Source: Coriobacteriia bacterium
Lineage (GTDB): Bacteria > Actinomycetota > Coriobacteriia > WRKU01
NCBI GenBank assembly: GCA_009784095.1
Contig: WRDL01000039.1
Location: 1 to 11,585 of the forward strand
Length of the DNA: 11,585 nucleotides
Direction: 5' to 3'
In this document: in pieces, positions 1 through 7,402 of the stretch
How the letters are laid out: each line of letters begins with the position of its first letter
Numbering within the stretch: the stretch's first letter is position 1
The notes under the pieces: generated by a model
Databases searched by the model: none
What the model was told of the DNA's origin: nothing
The model's input: the letters and a program-made list of their open reading frames with translations, nothing else
Program-made: the position numbers and the translations under genes

Positions 1-81
1 GACAATGAGACGCAGATAAGGCGAACTCTATGTCGCCACTAAGAAGACAAAAAGACGTATGATTTTTGAAAGGACAAGACA

Positions 82-1617
82 ATGAAGAAAGTATTAAGCA
101 TTCTCCTCGCAGTGGTGATGCTGATGAGCTTTGTCTCCATTGCCGGAGCAGATGACCCGGATAACGGCGGATCTCTGACCATCACCAAATACCTCATCAC
201 CAACGACATCACCCCTAACGCTCCAAACGATGGACGTCAGGCAGGAACCTACGGCAATCCGGCCATCCCGGTAGGAGCCGAGCTGCTTGAAGGTATCACC
301 TTCAGAATCACCAAGGTCGTGCCTTCAGATACGGTCACTGACTGGGCATATACAGATGCATCTGATCCGAGCAACCCTGTCGTGGTCTACTACGAGCCGG
401 ATACGGGTCCTGAAGCATTCTCAGACACCGCGGAAACCGATGGTGACGGCGAGGCAGTATTTGCCGATCTGCCACGAGGCCTCTACTACGTCGAGGAGCT
501 TGCCAGTCCGCTGGTGACCGATCCGGTCGCTCCCTTCTTCGTCTCGATGCCGACCTATCTTGATGATAGTACCGAGTTGTGGGAGGTGTTCGCCTATCCG
601 AAAAACGAGGATCTCAAGATCGACAAGTTCGTCGTGGTCGGCGGAGATGACTACAAGGCCAACGGCTACGCTATCGGAGATACGGTGACCTGGAAGATCA
701 TCGCCGATGTTCCGACCGATATCGCCGCTGCTAAAAAATATGACATCGTCGATGTCTACTCGCAGGGTCTGAGATTTAACCCGACCTCGGTCGTGGTAAG
801 AGAAGTGGGAGAGACCGACACGCTTGCAGGTCTTTACACGGTCATCGACCCGGTAGATACCCCTGATGATGACGGTGGCCAGTTCACCGTCAGCTTCGAT
901 CCTGACAAGCTCGGAGATCTTGAAGGCATCAAACAGATCGAGATCCTCTTCACTACCCTGGTTCTTGACACCGCACCGCTCAACGAGGTCATGCCCAATG
1001 TGGTCGAGTTGCAGTATCGCAACCGCTACTTCGGTGATGGCAGCTACGGTGAGAGCATTGAGACCACCAGAGGTCCTGAGATCGATCCAGTCGTCTTTAC
1101 CGGTGGTATCCGCATCTACAAGCATGATGCGGTAAACGAGGAAGTCGCACTGCAAGGTGCTGAGTTCAAACTCGTCGCAAAGCCGACACCGACCTCTACG
1201 TTCCCAACAGGCCCAGATATCTATCTCAAAGACGCCTCCGGCAATGACGTGTTAGGTGTCTCGGATGCCAACGGTAACGTCTCCTTTGAGGGAATCCCCT
1301 ACGGAGGGCCACTACTCGCATCCGAGATGCATCTGCTCGCATCTCAAAGCTCTGAGTACTGGTTGGTCGAGACCGCAGCCCCAGCAGGCTATCGTCTGCC
1401 TTCCGGTGGTTGGAAAGTCGTCACGATCGACATCAACAGTTGGGACGGAGACGCCCTAGCCGTCAAACTGACAGACAAGGTCGCCAACGTCAAGGGCTTT
1501 AACTTCCCGCTGACCGGTGGTATGGGCACCCTTGCCTTTATCCTGGCAGGAAGCGCTCTTGCAGCAGCGGCCTATGGCTCGCACAAGATGGGAAGAAAAG
1601 AGCGCGAGCTCGCATAA
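82..1617 (+). CDS. SpaH/EbpB-type LPXTG-like backbone (shaft) pilin
   Basis: Seen: a 511-residue protein with a Sec signal peptide (residues 1-23, cleavage after AGA), an N-terminal domain, a fimbrial D2-like isopeptide domain from about residue 178 (K179/K182 are candidate bond lysines) and a CnaB/SpaA-like domain from about residue 341 (K347 in IRIYKHD). The pilin motif is W167-EVFA-YPKN with K174. The E-box YWLVETAAPAGY (426-437) carries E430, and N469 is a likely bond partner. The C-terminus has the sorting signal FPLTG (475-479), a hydrophobic helix (about 482-500) and a basic tail. Known for the family: a class C sortase cleaves at the T-G bond and joins that Thr to the YPKN lysine of the next subunit, building a covalent surface pilus. 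The first sorting residue is Phe instead of Leu. The start follows GAAAGGA (68-74) at good spacing. No sortase gene lies in the window, so it is presumably upstream or elsewhere. Family call is firm; shaft role is inferred from YPKN plus E-box. Confidence 0.93.
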   Translation: MKKVLSILLAVVMLMSFVSIAGADDPDNGGSLTITKYLITNDITPNAPNDGRQAGTYGNPAIPVGAELLEGITFRITKVVPSDTVTDWAYTDASDPSNPVVVYYEPDTGPEAFSDTAETDGDGEAVFADLPRGLYYVEELASPLVTDPVAPFFVSMPTYLDDSTELWEVFAYPKNEDLKIDKFVVVGGDDYKANGYAIGDTVTWKIIADVPTDIAAAKKYDIVDVYSQGLRFNPTSVVVREVGETDTLAGLYTVIDPVDTPDDDGGQFTVSFDPDKLGDLEGIKQIEILFTTLVLDTAPLNEVMPNVVELQYRNRYFGDGSYGESIETTRGPEIDPVVFTGGIRIYKHDAVNEEVALQGAEFKLVAKPTPTSTFPTGPDIYLKDASGNDVLGVSDANGNVSFEGIPYGGPLLASEMHLLASQSSEYWLVETAAPAGYRLPSGGWKVVTIDINSWDGDALAVKLTDKVANVKGFNFPLTGGMGTLAFILAGSALAAAAYGSHKMGRKERELA

Positions 1618-1642
1618 GGTAACGTCTATTACGTAACAGAGC

Positions 1643-1670
1643 GAGGTCGGTCACCTTCCCGGCCGATCTC
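1643..1670. terminator. Weak hairpin after the pilin gene
   Basis: A 10-bp stem including two G-U pairs (1643-1652 with 1661-1670) and an 8-base loop lies 26 bases after the pilin stop. It lacks a T tract on the + strand (the next bases are AGAAAACCC), so it is more likely a 3'-end stabilising hairpin or chance than a terminator by itself. Confidence 0.3.
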
Positions 1671-1677
1671 AGAAAAC

Positions 1678-1721
1678 CCAGACCGGATCATCATCCTAGA
1701 TGACCCGGTCTGGTGTCATTT
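1678..1721 (+). terminator. Long hairpin terminator between pilin and glmU
   Basis: Arms at 1678-1692 and 1699-1713 form a 15-bp stem with one A-C mismatch and a 6-base loop (ATCCTA). The outer part is CCAGACCGG/CCGGTCTGG. The downstream TGTCATTT is only moderately T-rich. On the other strand the stem is followed by TGGGTTTTCT, so it may work in both directions. It sits 60 bases after the pilin stop and separates the surface-protein unit from glmU-prs. Confidence 0.65.
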
Positions 1722-1779
1722 GGGGCTCTTCTTGGTCTTGCTCAAGTTACTTTTCGGCTCAAAAGAATCGCCATGAACG

Positions 1780-1785
1780 TATGAT
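1780..1785 (+). promoter_or_regulatory. Candidate -10 box for glmU-prs
   Basis: TATGAT matches a sigma-70-type -10 at five of six bases and lies after the pilin terminator. It would start transcription near 1792 and leave a leader of about 78 bases before the glmU ATG. I see no convincing -35 at 16-18 bases upstream, so this is tentative. Confidence 0.33.
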
Positions 1786-1869
1786 AAAATCAAACGGTCG
1801 TCGTGCAAGAAGCGCGGCTTGTTGCGCAGACGATTCGTGAACGGTTCATTGAGGATAGGAACGAGACCT

Positions 1870-3255
1870 ATGTCTGTTACCACATTGATACTCGCAGCCG
1901 GAGACGGCACCCGAATGAAATCAGAAAAACCCAAGGTCATGCATGAAATCCTGGGCGTTCCCATGCTTCACATGGTGATCGATGCTGCCAAAGAGGCAGG
2001 TGCAGATCGCATCATCGTCGTGACGGGGCATCTATCCGAAGAGGTCGCGGCATGCGCGTGTCAGATAGAAGGCGTCGAGACGGTGCTTCAACCCGACCGG
2101 TGCGGGACCGCGAACGCGGTCCAGCTGGCTCAGCCACTACTCGAAGATGAGGAAGGCACCCTGGTCGTTTTGGCCGGTGACGTCCCGCTCCTGCGCCCCA
2201 AGACCATTCGGAGCCTGGTCGAGGATCAGGAAGGCAATGGGGCGGCGATGAGTGTTCTGACCGCAGTCTTCGATGATCCTTTCGGCTACGGCAGGATTGT
2301 GCGGGATGATACCGATCATCTCGATGCGATCGTCGAGCAAAAGGACGCCACCGCCGAGCAATGCGAGATCAAAGAGACCAACGCCGGCGCCTATGCCTTC
2401 GATCTCGACGGCCTCTTCGAGGCACTCGACCAGATCGATAACGACAACGCCAAAAAGGAATACTATCTGACCGACATCGTCAAGATCTACAACGACGAGG
2501 GACGCAAGGTCCGTGCTTTCGAAGTTACCGATAATGATGAAACGCTGGGTGTCAATGATCGCACCCAGCTTGCTGAAGCTACCGCCATCCTCCATAAGCG
2601 CATCACGCATAAGTGGCTGCACAAGGGTGTCACGATCGTCTCTCCCGAGACTACCTGGATCGGACCGGAGGTCACCATCGAGCGAGATGTGGAGATCTGG
2701 CCCAACACCTATCTGAGAGGCAAGACCCACATCGGCAAGGGATCGACGATCGGTCCCGATACGCGCCTAGTCGATGTGACCGTCGGCGAGCAAACGCTTA
2801 TCGACTCCTCGATCGTGCTCGAGAGCGAGGTCGGAGACTTCGTCAATATCGGACCGCGCTCCTACATACGTCCGGGTTGTGTGTTCGAGACCGGATCGAA
2901 GGTCGGTACCAGCTGTGAGTTGAAAAAGGCCCATGTAGGTCCGGGAAGCAAAGTACCGCACCTGGCTTATATCGGAGACACCACGATCGGGAAGAAGTCC
3001 AACATCGGTGCGGGTGTGATCACCTGCAACTACGATGGATACGTCAAGTCCAAGACCGAGATCGGCGATCACGCGTTCATCGGCTCGGATGTCATGCTGG
3101 TAGCCCCGGTCAAGGTGGGAGATGGCGCCAATATAGCAGCGGGCTCTGCGATCTCGACCGACATCCCGGCAGATGCGATGGCCATCGAGCGTGCGGATCT
3201 TCGGGTCGAGGAAGGTATGGCCAAGTTCTTACGGGAGATGAAGGAAGGATCATGA
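1870..3255 (+). CDS. glmU: Bifunctional GlcN-1-P acetyltransferase / GlcNAc-1-P uridyltransferase
   Basis: GlmU acetylates glucosamine-1-phosphate and then couples it to UTP, giving UDP-GlcNAc for peptidoglycan and other envelope sugars; it is cytosolic and trimeric in known members. Seen: 461 residues, close to the 456 of E. coli. The N-terminal nucleotidyltransferase has LILAAGDGTRMK (6-17), AGDVPLL with metal-binding D104, NAGAYAFD and YYLTDIV. The C-terminal half is a left-handed beta-helix of I-G-x-x hexapeptides, with H364 in the position of the catalytic E. coli His363, then NYDG (387-390) and GSDVMLVAPV. The usual G-T-G/A-H-A segment reads GTANAV here (Asn for His), a small departure. 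I chose ATG 1870, preceded by an AGGA (1857-1860), because the longer reading from TTG 1819 adds 17 basic residues that precede the normal N-terminus. Its stop overlaps the prs start, so the two are one transcription unit. Confidence 0.97.
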   Translation: MSVTTLILAAGDGTRMKSEKPKVMHEILGVPMLHMVIDAAKEAGADRIIVVTGHLSEEVAACACQIEGVETVLQPDRCGTANAVQLAQPLLEDEEGTLVVLAGDVPLLRPKTIRSLVEDQEGNGAAMSVLTAVFDDPFGYGRIVRDDTDHLDAIVEQKDATAEQCEIKETNAGAYAFDLDGLFEALDQIDNDNAKKEYYLTDIVKIYNDEGRKVRAFEVTDNDETLGVNDRTQLAEATAILHKRITHKWLHKGVTIVSPETTWIGPEVTIERDVEIWPNTYLRGKTHIGKGSTIGPDTRLVDVTVGEQTLIDSSIVLESEVGDFVNIGPRSYIRPGCVFETGSKVGTSCELKKAHVGPGSKVPHLAYIGDTTIGKKSNIGAGVITCNYDGYVKSKTEIGDHAFIGSDVMLVAPVKVGDGANIAAGSAISTDIPADAMAIERADLRVEEGMAKFLREMKEGS

Positions 3256-4211
3256 AAGAACGCAGGTTGATGCTCTTTGGTGGTACCGCGAACGAACCGA
3301 TCGCCGACGAGATCTCAAAACGGCTTAAAGCCCCGCTAGGCAAGCTCGACATCCATCGGTTCGAGAACGGTGAGATCTATGTCCGCTATCTCGAGTCGGT
3401 GAGAGGCGCGGAGGTCTTTTTGATACAGACCATCTCTGCGCCGGTCAATGACTCCTTGATGGAGCTGCTGGTCATGATCGATGCGGCAAAACGCGCCAGT
3501 GCGGCTCGTATCACCTGCGTCATCCCTCACTATGCCTATGCGCGCCAAGACAAGAAGAGCGCCGCGCGCGAGCCGATCACGGCGCGCCTGGTCGCCGATA
3601 TCCTCACTGTCGCCGGCACCGACAGTGTGATCACGATGGATCTGCACACCGGCTCCATCCAAGGCTTTTTCGATGTGCCGGTCAACCACCTGACCGCCTT
3701 GGGAGTTATCGCCGATTACTTTAGAAGCCTCGAGCTCGAGGATATGGTGGTCGTCAGTCCCGATGTCGGGCGTGCGAAAGCCAGCAAGAAACTCTCCGAG
3801 TTGCTGGATTGTCATCTGGCGATCATGCACAAGATCCGCCCCGTACACAACGAGTCAGAGATCTCACACGTCATCGGTGATGTTGAAGGCAAGACCTGTA
3901 TCGTGGTCGACGATATGATCGACACCGCCGGCACCATATGTAACGGCGCGACCGCATTGATGAAGAAGGGCGCGGCAGGAGTCTATCTGGGAGCGACTCA
4001 CGGGATCTTCTCGGGTCCTGCGTTCGAGCGCATCAAGAATGCGGATATCAAAGGCTGTGTCGTGACCAATACGATCGATGTCGATGAGAAGAAAGCGAAG
4101 GAATGCAACATAACCGTACTCAGTGTCGGCCCGATGTTCGCGAATGCGATAGGTAACGTTCACGAGAACAAGAGCGTGTCTGAACTCTTCGACCCGGAAT
4201 TCCAGATATAG
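3252..4211 (+). CDS. prs: Ribose-phosphate pyrophosphokinase (PRPP synthase)
   Basis: Makes PRPP from ribose-5-phosphate and ATP, feeding purine, pyrimidine, NAD, histidine and tryptophan synthesis in the cytosol. Seen: 319 residues, the usual class I length. Motifs in order are FENGEIYVRY, the ATP-loop region PHYAYARQDKK (around H93), DLHTGSIQGFF with H132 in the position of the catalytic His, SPDVGRAKAS, and the PRPP-binding VVDDMIDTAGT (218-228, acidic D220/D221/D224). The start ATG overlaps the glmU stop as ATGA, with GGAAGGA just upstream inside glmU, so translation is coupled. glmU-prs adjacency is common in Gram-positives and links UDP-sugar with nucleotide precursor supply. No missing active-site residue was noticed. 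Confidence 0.97.
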   Translation: MKERRLMLFGGTANEPIADEISKRLKAPLGKLDIHRFENGEIYVRYLESVRGAEVFLIQTISAPVNDSLMELLVMIDAAKRASAARITCVIPHYAYARQDKKSAAREPITARLVADILTVAGTDSVITMDLHTGSIQGFFDVPVNHLTALGVIADYFRSLELEDMVVVSPDVGRAKASKKLSELLDCHLAIMHKIRPVHNESEISHVIGDVEGKTCIVVDDMIDTAGTICNGATALMKKGAAGVYLGATHGIFSGPAFERIKNADIKGCVVTNTIDVDEKKAKECNITVLSVGPMFANAIGNVHENKSVSELFDPEFQI

Positions 4212-4232
4212 CATAGCGAGACAGTAGTTTGA

Positions 4233-4330
4233 GACAGTAGGGTCGGTTCCTTTTGTCCCATAAGGAAGGTCTGGATGATCCAGACCTTCTCTCTTCATGC
4301 TATGGGACAAAAGGAACCGACCCTACTGTC
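4233..4330. repeat. 30-bp perfect inverted repeat, REP-doublet (REPIN)-like element
   Basis: Seen: 4233-4262 and 4301-4330 are perfect reverse complements over 30 bases, separated by 38 bases. Each arm reads inward from its outer edge as GACA, then GTAG, then GGTCGGTTCCTTTTGTCCC. An extra GAGACAGTAG copy at 4218-4227 repeats 4231-4240 after a TTT spacer. Known: REP sequences moved by RAYT (TnpA-REP) transposases carry a conserved GTAG-like tetranucleotide just 5' of a small hairpin, and REPINs are two REPs in inverted orientation. The GGG..GTCCC ends of each arm can pair weakly, with a T-T mismatch. Inferred: a non-autonomous REPIN lying between convergent genes. No transposase is in the window. 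A simple bidirectional terminator is the main alternative, but 30 perfect bases plus GTAG is more than one needs. Confidence 0.7.
4264..4295 (+). terminator. Intrinsic terminator of glmU-prs, nested in the inverted repeat
   Basis: An 11-bp perfect stem (4265-4275 with 4279-4289, core AAGGTCTGG/CCAGACCTT) with a 3-base TGA loop is followed by TCTCTCTT. It lies 53 bases after the prs stop and wholly inside the outer inverted repeat, so the two structures can nest. On the - strand the run after the stem is CTTAT, a weaker tail. Confidence 0.65.
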
Positions 4331-4338
4331 ACACCTCG

Positions 4339-5724
4339 TCAGGTCAGATCGGCGTGGATCGCTTGAGCCGCGCGCTTTCCTGCTCCCATCGCTAAGATGA
4401 CGGTCGCGGCTCCGGTGACGATGTCGCCTCCTGCGAAGATACGCGGGTCGCTCGTGCGTCCATCCTCGTCAGCCACAACATAGCCCCATTTGTTGAGCTC
4501 GACCCCGCACGTCGCGTCAGCGGTCAGCGGATTCGCACCGGTGCCCACTGCGGTGATGATGGTATCGCAATCTATGACGAACGGCTTGCTTCCATCGGTG
4601 ACCGGCCGGCGTCTTCCGCTCTCATCGGGCTCGGCGAGTTTCATCTGTTGGACCTCAAGTCCGGTGCACCATCCTTGTCTGCCTTCTATCTTGAGCGGAC
4701 CGCAGAGCTCTTTGATCTGCACACCCTCTTCGATCGCGTGCTCGATCTCCTCATTGCGCGCCGGCATCTCATCGATGGTACGGCGATAGACGATGGTGAC
4801 CTTATCGGCGCGCATGCGTAGCGCACAGCGCGCGGCGTCCATCGCCACGTTGCCGCCACCGATGACCACGACGCTGTGACCTTCCCAGATCGGTGTGTCA
4901 TAGACCGGGAAACGATAGGCTTTCATGAGATTGATGCGCGTCAGATACTCGTTCGCGCTGTAGACCCCGTTGTAGTTCTCTCCCTCGATGCCCAGGAAGG
5001 TGGGCAGTCCCGCGCCGGTACCGAAGAACACCGCATCAAAGCCGCTGTCGAGCAACTCGTCGGCATTGGTGATACGTCCGACGACCTCGTTGTATTTGAA
5101 AGTGACTCCGGCGCGTTCAAGCGCGGCGATCTCTTCATTGAGGATCGTCTTGGGAAGACGGAACTCGGGAATACCATAAGCGAGCACTCCGCCACCTGCG
5201 TGAAGCGCCTCATAGACGGTGACCTGATGACCGAGTTGGGTCAACTCACCGGCACACGCCAGTCCGGCAGGACCGCTACCGACGACCGCGACGCGTGCGC
5301 CTTCGGCCGAAGGTCGATCCAAAGAGGAGCGCTCCTCGACAGGGCGGGCGCGATCCCAGTCTGCGACGTAGCGTTCGAGACGCCCGATCGCGACCGGCTC
5401 GTACTTATGTCCCATCACACACTTCGCTTCGCATTGCGACTCCTGCGGACAGACGCGTCCGCAGACCGCGGGAAGCGCGTTGCGCTCTTTGAGGAGGCGG
5501 ACCGACTCGTCCAAGTCCCCGGCGACGATCTGACCGATGAAATCGCGGATCCGTACCGAGACCGGGCAGCCCTTCTCGCACGGTGGTCTCTTGCACTGCA
5601 TACAGCGGTTCGCCTCAGCGAGCGCGGTCTGATCATCATAGCCGAGCGTGACCTCTTCGAACGAACGCGCGCGCTCCTTCGCGTCGCGCTCGGGCATGGG
5701 GTGGCGTGCTTGAATATCACTCAT
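4339..5724 (-). CDS. gltA: GltA/NfnB-like NADPH-dependent flavoprotein, large subunit
   Basis: Large subunit of the NfnAB/SudAB family, generally annotated as small-subunit-like glutamate synthase GltA. Seen: 461 residues. Eight N-terminal cysteines in two sets (C41, C44, C49, C53; C88, C92, C98, C102) can hold two [4Fe-4S] clusters. VAVVGSGPAGL (145-155) binds FAD, VVVIGGGNVAMDA (285-297) binds NADP(H), and IFAGGDIVTGAATV near the C-terminus completes the FAD site. No glutamine amidotransferase or FMN glutamate synthase domain is present here or next door. The paired small subunit just upstream points to an NfnAB-type electron-bifurcating transhydrogenase (NADH + reduced ferredoxin to NADPH) or a related SudAB activity. 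I chose ATG 5724, which overlaps the upstream stop by 8 bases; GTG 5733 (three residues longer) is also possible since GAGG lies only 4 bases before it. The symbol is the common annotation; nfnB may be the truer name. Confidence 0.9.
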   Translation of the reverse strand: MSDIQARHPMPERDAKERARSFEEVTLGYDDQTALAEANRCMQCKRPPCEKGCPVSVRIRDFIGQIVAGDLDESVRLLKERNALPAVCGRVCPQESQCEAKCVMGHKYEPVAIGRLERYVADWDRARPVEERSSLDRPSAEGARVAVVGSGPAGLACAGELTQLGHQVTVYEALHAGGGVLAYGIPEFRLPKTILNEEIAALERAGVTFKYNEVVGRITNADELLDSGFDAVFFGTGAGLPTFLGIEGENYNGVYSANEYLTRINLMKAYRFPVYDTPIWEGHSVVVIGGGNVAMDAARCALRMRADKVTIVYRRTIDEMPARNEEIEHAIEEGVQIKELCGPLKIEGRQGWCTGLEVQQMKLAEPDESGRRRPVTDGSKPFVIDCDTIITAVGTGANPLTADATCGVELNKWGYVVADEDGRTSDPRIFAGGDIVTGAATVILAMGAGKRAAQAIHADLT

Positions 5725-6595
5725 GGCAACCACACGTCCTCATGTACTCTCCATCAGCGAGTCGTTCTTGCTCGGCGTAGACACGCTGCCGCGTCATCAG
5801 TTCCTCCCAGTCGACCACGTGCGCGTCGAAATCAGGTCCATCGACGCATCCGAACTTTGTTTCTCCACCCACCTGGATCCGACAAGCGCCGCACATACCG
5901 GTGCCGTCGACCATGATGGGGTTGAGCGAAGCCAGCGTGGGGATATGGTACTCCGCGGTCGTCGCCGCACAGAATTTCATCATGATCCCCGGACCCACCA
6001 CGAACACGCGATCCACCTCGCCTGATGCGCAGAGCTCGCGCAGCGGCTCGGTGACCAGTCCCTCACGTCCGGCCGAGCCGTCATCGGTGACGATGATCAG
6101 CTCATGCAGATCGAGCGCTTCGAGCTCTTCGCGCAAGATGAGTAATTCCTCGGTGCGCGCACCCGTGATCACGGTGACTTTCGAACCTGCCTCGATCGCG
6201 GCACGTGCGACCGGATAGGCGACTGCGGTGCCGACCCCACCGCCTACGACCACGAGATGATCGTCGGCCGCAATGGTCTTGTCCGCTGTCCAGCGTTTAC
6301 CGATCTGCATCGCGGTCGGATGACCCATTGGTCCGGCGACATCGACGATATCCTCACCAGCGCGGGTATCCTCTAAAAGATGCGTCGTCTTGCCGACACG
6401 CATGAAGATGTAGCGGATCCAGCCCTCTTCGGCGTTCCAGTCGCTGAAGGTAAAGGGGATACGCTCACCGCAGTCGTTGACACGCAAGATGAAGAACTGT
6501 CCGGCGTGTGCCTTGCGCGCGATCTCGGGTGCGGCGATCGTCATCTCGAAGACTGACCCGCTCAGCTGCTTTTTGTCCAGGATTCTATAACCCAC
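5717..6595 (-). CDS. NfnA/SudB-like FAD/NAD-binding, [2Fe-2S] small subunit
   Basis: Ferredoxin-NADP reductase-like subunit that partners the large flavoprotein encoded directly after it; in characterised NfnAB this subunit holds the FAD that takes electrons from NADH. Seen: 292 residues. The order is an FNR-type beta-barrel with RIPFTFS (45-51) for FAD, a nucleotide-binding VVVGGGVGTAVAYP (115-128), and a C-terminal cluster site D230-x4-C235-x2-C238-x11-C250, matching the unusual three-Cys plus one-Asp [2Fe-2S] ligand set known from Nfn small subunits. The C-terminus (RTCGCHE) has two more cysteines. The start is GTG at 6593-6595 with a weak TAGGT upstream; no earlier in-frame start looks better. 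Small-then-large with an 8-base overlap is the standard order. Dihydroorotate dehydrogenase electron-transfer subunit PyrK is a relative, but no pyrD is adjacent. Exact electron donors are inferred. Confidence 0.9.
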   Translation of the reverse strand: MGYRILDKKQLSGSVFEMTIAAPEIARKAHAGQFFILRVNDCGERIPFTFSDWNAEEGWIRYIFMRVGKTTHLLEDTRAGEDIVDVAGPMGHPTAMQIGKRWTADKTIAADDHLVVVGGGVGTAVAYPVARAAIEAGSKVTVITGARTEELLILREELEALDLHELIIVTDDGSAGREGLVTEPLRELCASGEVDRVFVVGPGIMMKFCAATTAEYHIPTLASLNPIMVDGTGMCGACRIQVGGETKFGCVDGPDFDAHVVDWEELMTRQRVYAEQERLADGEYMRTCGCHE

Positions 6596-6636
6596 AAAGA
6601 CCTACCAATCTTTTTCCAGAAATATCTTGTCTTACT

Positions 6637-6642
6637 AGTATA
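6637..6642 (-). promoter_or_regulatory. Candidate -10 box for the Nfn-like operon
   Basis: TATACT on the - strand lies 41 bases upstream of the GTG start of the small subunit. No recognisable -35 is at 16-18 bases, so the call rests on the -10 and its position only. Confidence 0.3.
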
Positions 6643-6778
6643 TGCCAACGATCCTATCCGGGAGGCATCATCTGCGATTTTTTCGATCAGCCGCATGCCG
6701 TGTCCGCGTCACGTAGAGCAGGGGAGCATTGTGGAGTCCTTTTGCATAAAAGTAACAAGATAATCTTATGCCGTCAAA

Positions 6779-6809
6779 TTGACTCGGATAGCACAATACC
6801 GTTTATACT
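6779..6809 (+). promoter_or_regulatory. Sigma-70-like promoter of the acidic membrane gene
   Basis: TTGACT (6779-6784) is followed after 17 bases by TTTATA (6802-6807), or after 19 by TATACT (6804-6809). Transcription would begin near 6815, leaving a leader of about 75 bases that contains the inverted repeat 6819-6846. Confidence 0.5.
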
Positions 6810-6890
6810 TAATGTATGCTTCATTCTATAAGCTTTATTAATGAAGTGAGTGTAAGGGTACTTGGAGGGATTGGATAGGAGAGGGTAAAG

Positions 6891-7355
6891 ATGAGGATCA
6901 AGAAAGAGACACTCGCCCGTATTGCCATTGTCGTGGCATTGGTGTTCACGCTTTCGTTCAGCATCATGCCGGTCATCGCAGGCGCAACTGACGCGGATGA
7001 TAATGAGCTCACGAAGGTCGCCGATGATGCTGCGGCTGAGGCGGGAGACCTTGAGCATGACGCGGAAGGCGTAGCCGAGTCGGTCGATGAGAACGTTGAT
7101 GCCGTTACCGAAGGTGTCGATAACGCGGCTGATGAGGCTGGGCACGACATTGCGACCGCAACGTCAGATCTCGAGGAAGACGTCGAGGGATTTGACTGGA
7201 GTGACTGGTGGTGGATACTTCCACTGCTCGCACTGCTGGCACTTCTCGCTTGGTGGTTCCTGCGCAAAAAGCCAGAGCCTGTCGTCGAAGTCGTTGAAGA
7301 CGTAACGGTCGAAGATGTGGTCGTCGATGAGGTTGTTGAGGACGAGCGCTTCTAG
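6891..7355 (+). CDS. Small acidic membrane protein of unknown function
   Basis: I do not recognise a family. Seen: 154 residues. An N-terminal hydrophobic stretch (11-32) looks like a signal peptide with AGA|TD after residue 32, or an uncleaved helix. Residues 33-102 are highly acidic, Ala/Asp/Glu-rich and amphipathic, with repeated V-D-x-x-V/A-D spacing, likely helical. Then come W103-SD-WWW, a strong membrane helix (109-124, LLALLALLAWWFL), a basic stop RKK (125-127), and a second acidic Val/Glu/Asp tail (128-154). The positive residues after the second helix predict an extracytoplasmic acidic segment and a cytoplasmic tail. AGGAGAGGG lies at good spacing before ATG 6891. It is monocistronic, with its own promoter and terminator. 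A role in envelope organisation or cation binding would be a guess. Confidence 0.82.
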   Translation: MRIKKETLARIAIVVALVFTLSFSIMPVIAGATDADDNELTKVADDAAAEAGDLEHDAEGVAESVDENVDAVTEGVDNAADEAGHDIATATSDLEEDVEGFDWSDWWWILPLLALLALLAWWFLRKKPEPVVEVVEDVTVEDVVVDEVVEDERF

Positions 7356-7402
7356 TCTATCGATCCAACCAATACCGCACTGATGAACAAAAGTGCGATA
7401 CC

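Larger units (their letters stand above)
6596..6890. other. 295-base divergent intergenic region
   Basis: No ORF worth calling. It holds a - strand TATACT facing the Nfn-like operon, a + strand TTGACT/TTTATA-TATACT promoter facing the acidic membrane gene, and a 7-bp inverted repeat CTTCATT/AATGAAG (6819-6825, 6840-6846) just downstream of that promoter. The part 6650-6740 shows nothing I can name. Confidence 0.6.

Noticed and set aside
1..42. Possible 3' end of an upstream gene
   Set aside because: One frame ends TMRRR-stop at 17-19, like a basic tail of a wall-sorted protein, and another ends at 40-42. Too short to choose between, so not annotated.
421..1155. 244-codon open frame on the - strand inside the pilin gene
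   Set aside because: It has no ribosome site or recognisable domain and is wholly opposite a gene with complete pilin motifs; it is a codon-bias shadow.
1819..1869. N-terminal extension of GlmU from TTG 1819
   Set aside because: The extra 17 basic residues precede the normal GlmU N-terminus, and ATG 1870 has its own AGGA site.
5725..5733. GTG start at 5733 for the large Nfn-like subunit
   Set aside because: It adds only three residues and has very tight spacing to GAGG; the ATG at 5724 is preferred, though the choice is not certain.
4876..5916. 346-codon open frame on the + strand opposite the Nfn-like operon
   Set aside because: It spans the junction of two well-supported genes on the other strand, and its translation is low-complexity Arg/Asp-rich with no motif.
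6819..6846. Inverted repeat CTTCATT/AATGAAG as an operator or riboswitch
   Set aside because: Only 7 bp of AT-rich stem with a 14-base loop; it does not match any riboswitch or known operator I can recognise.
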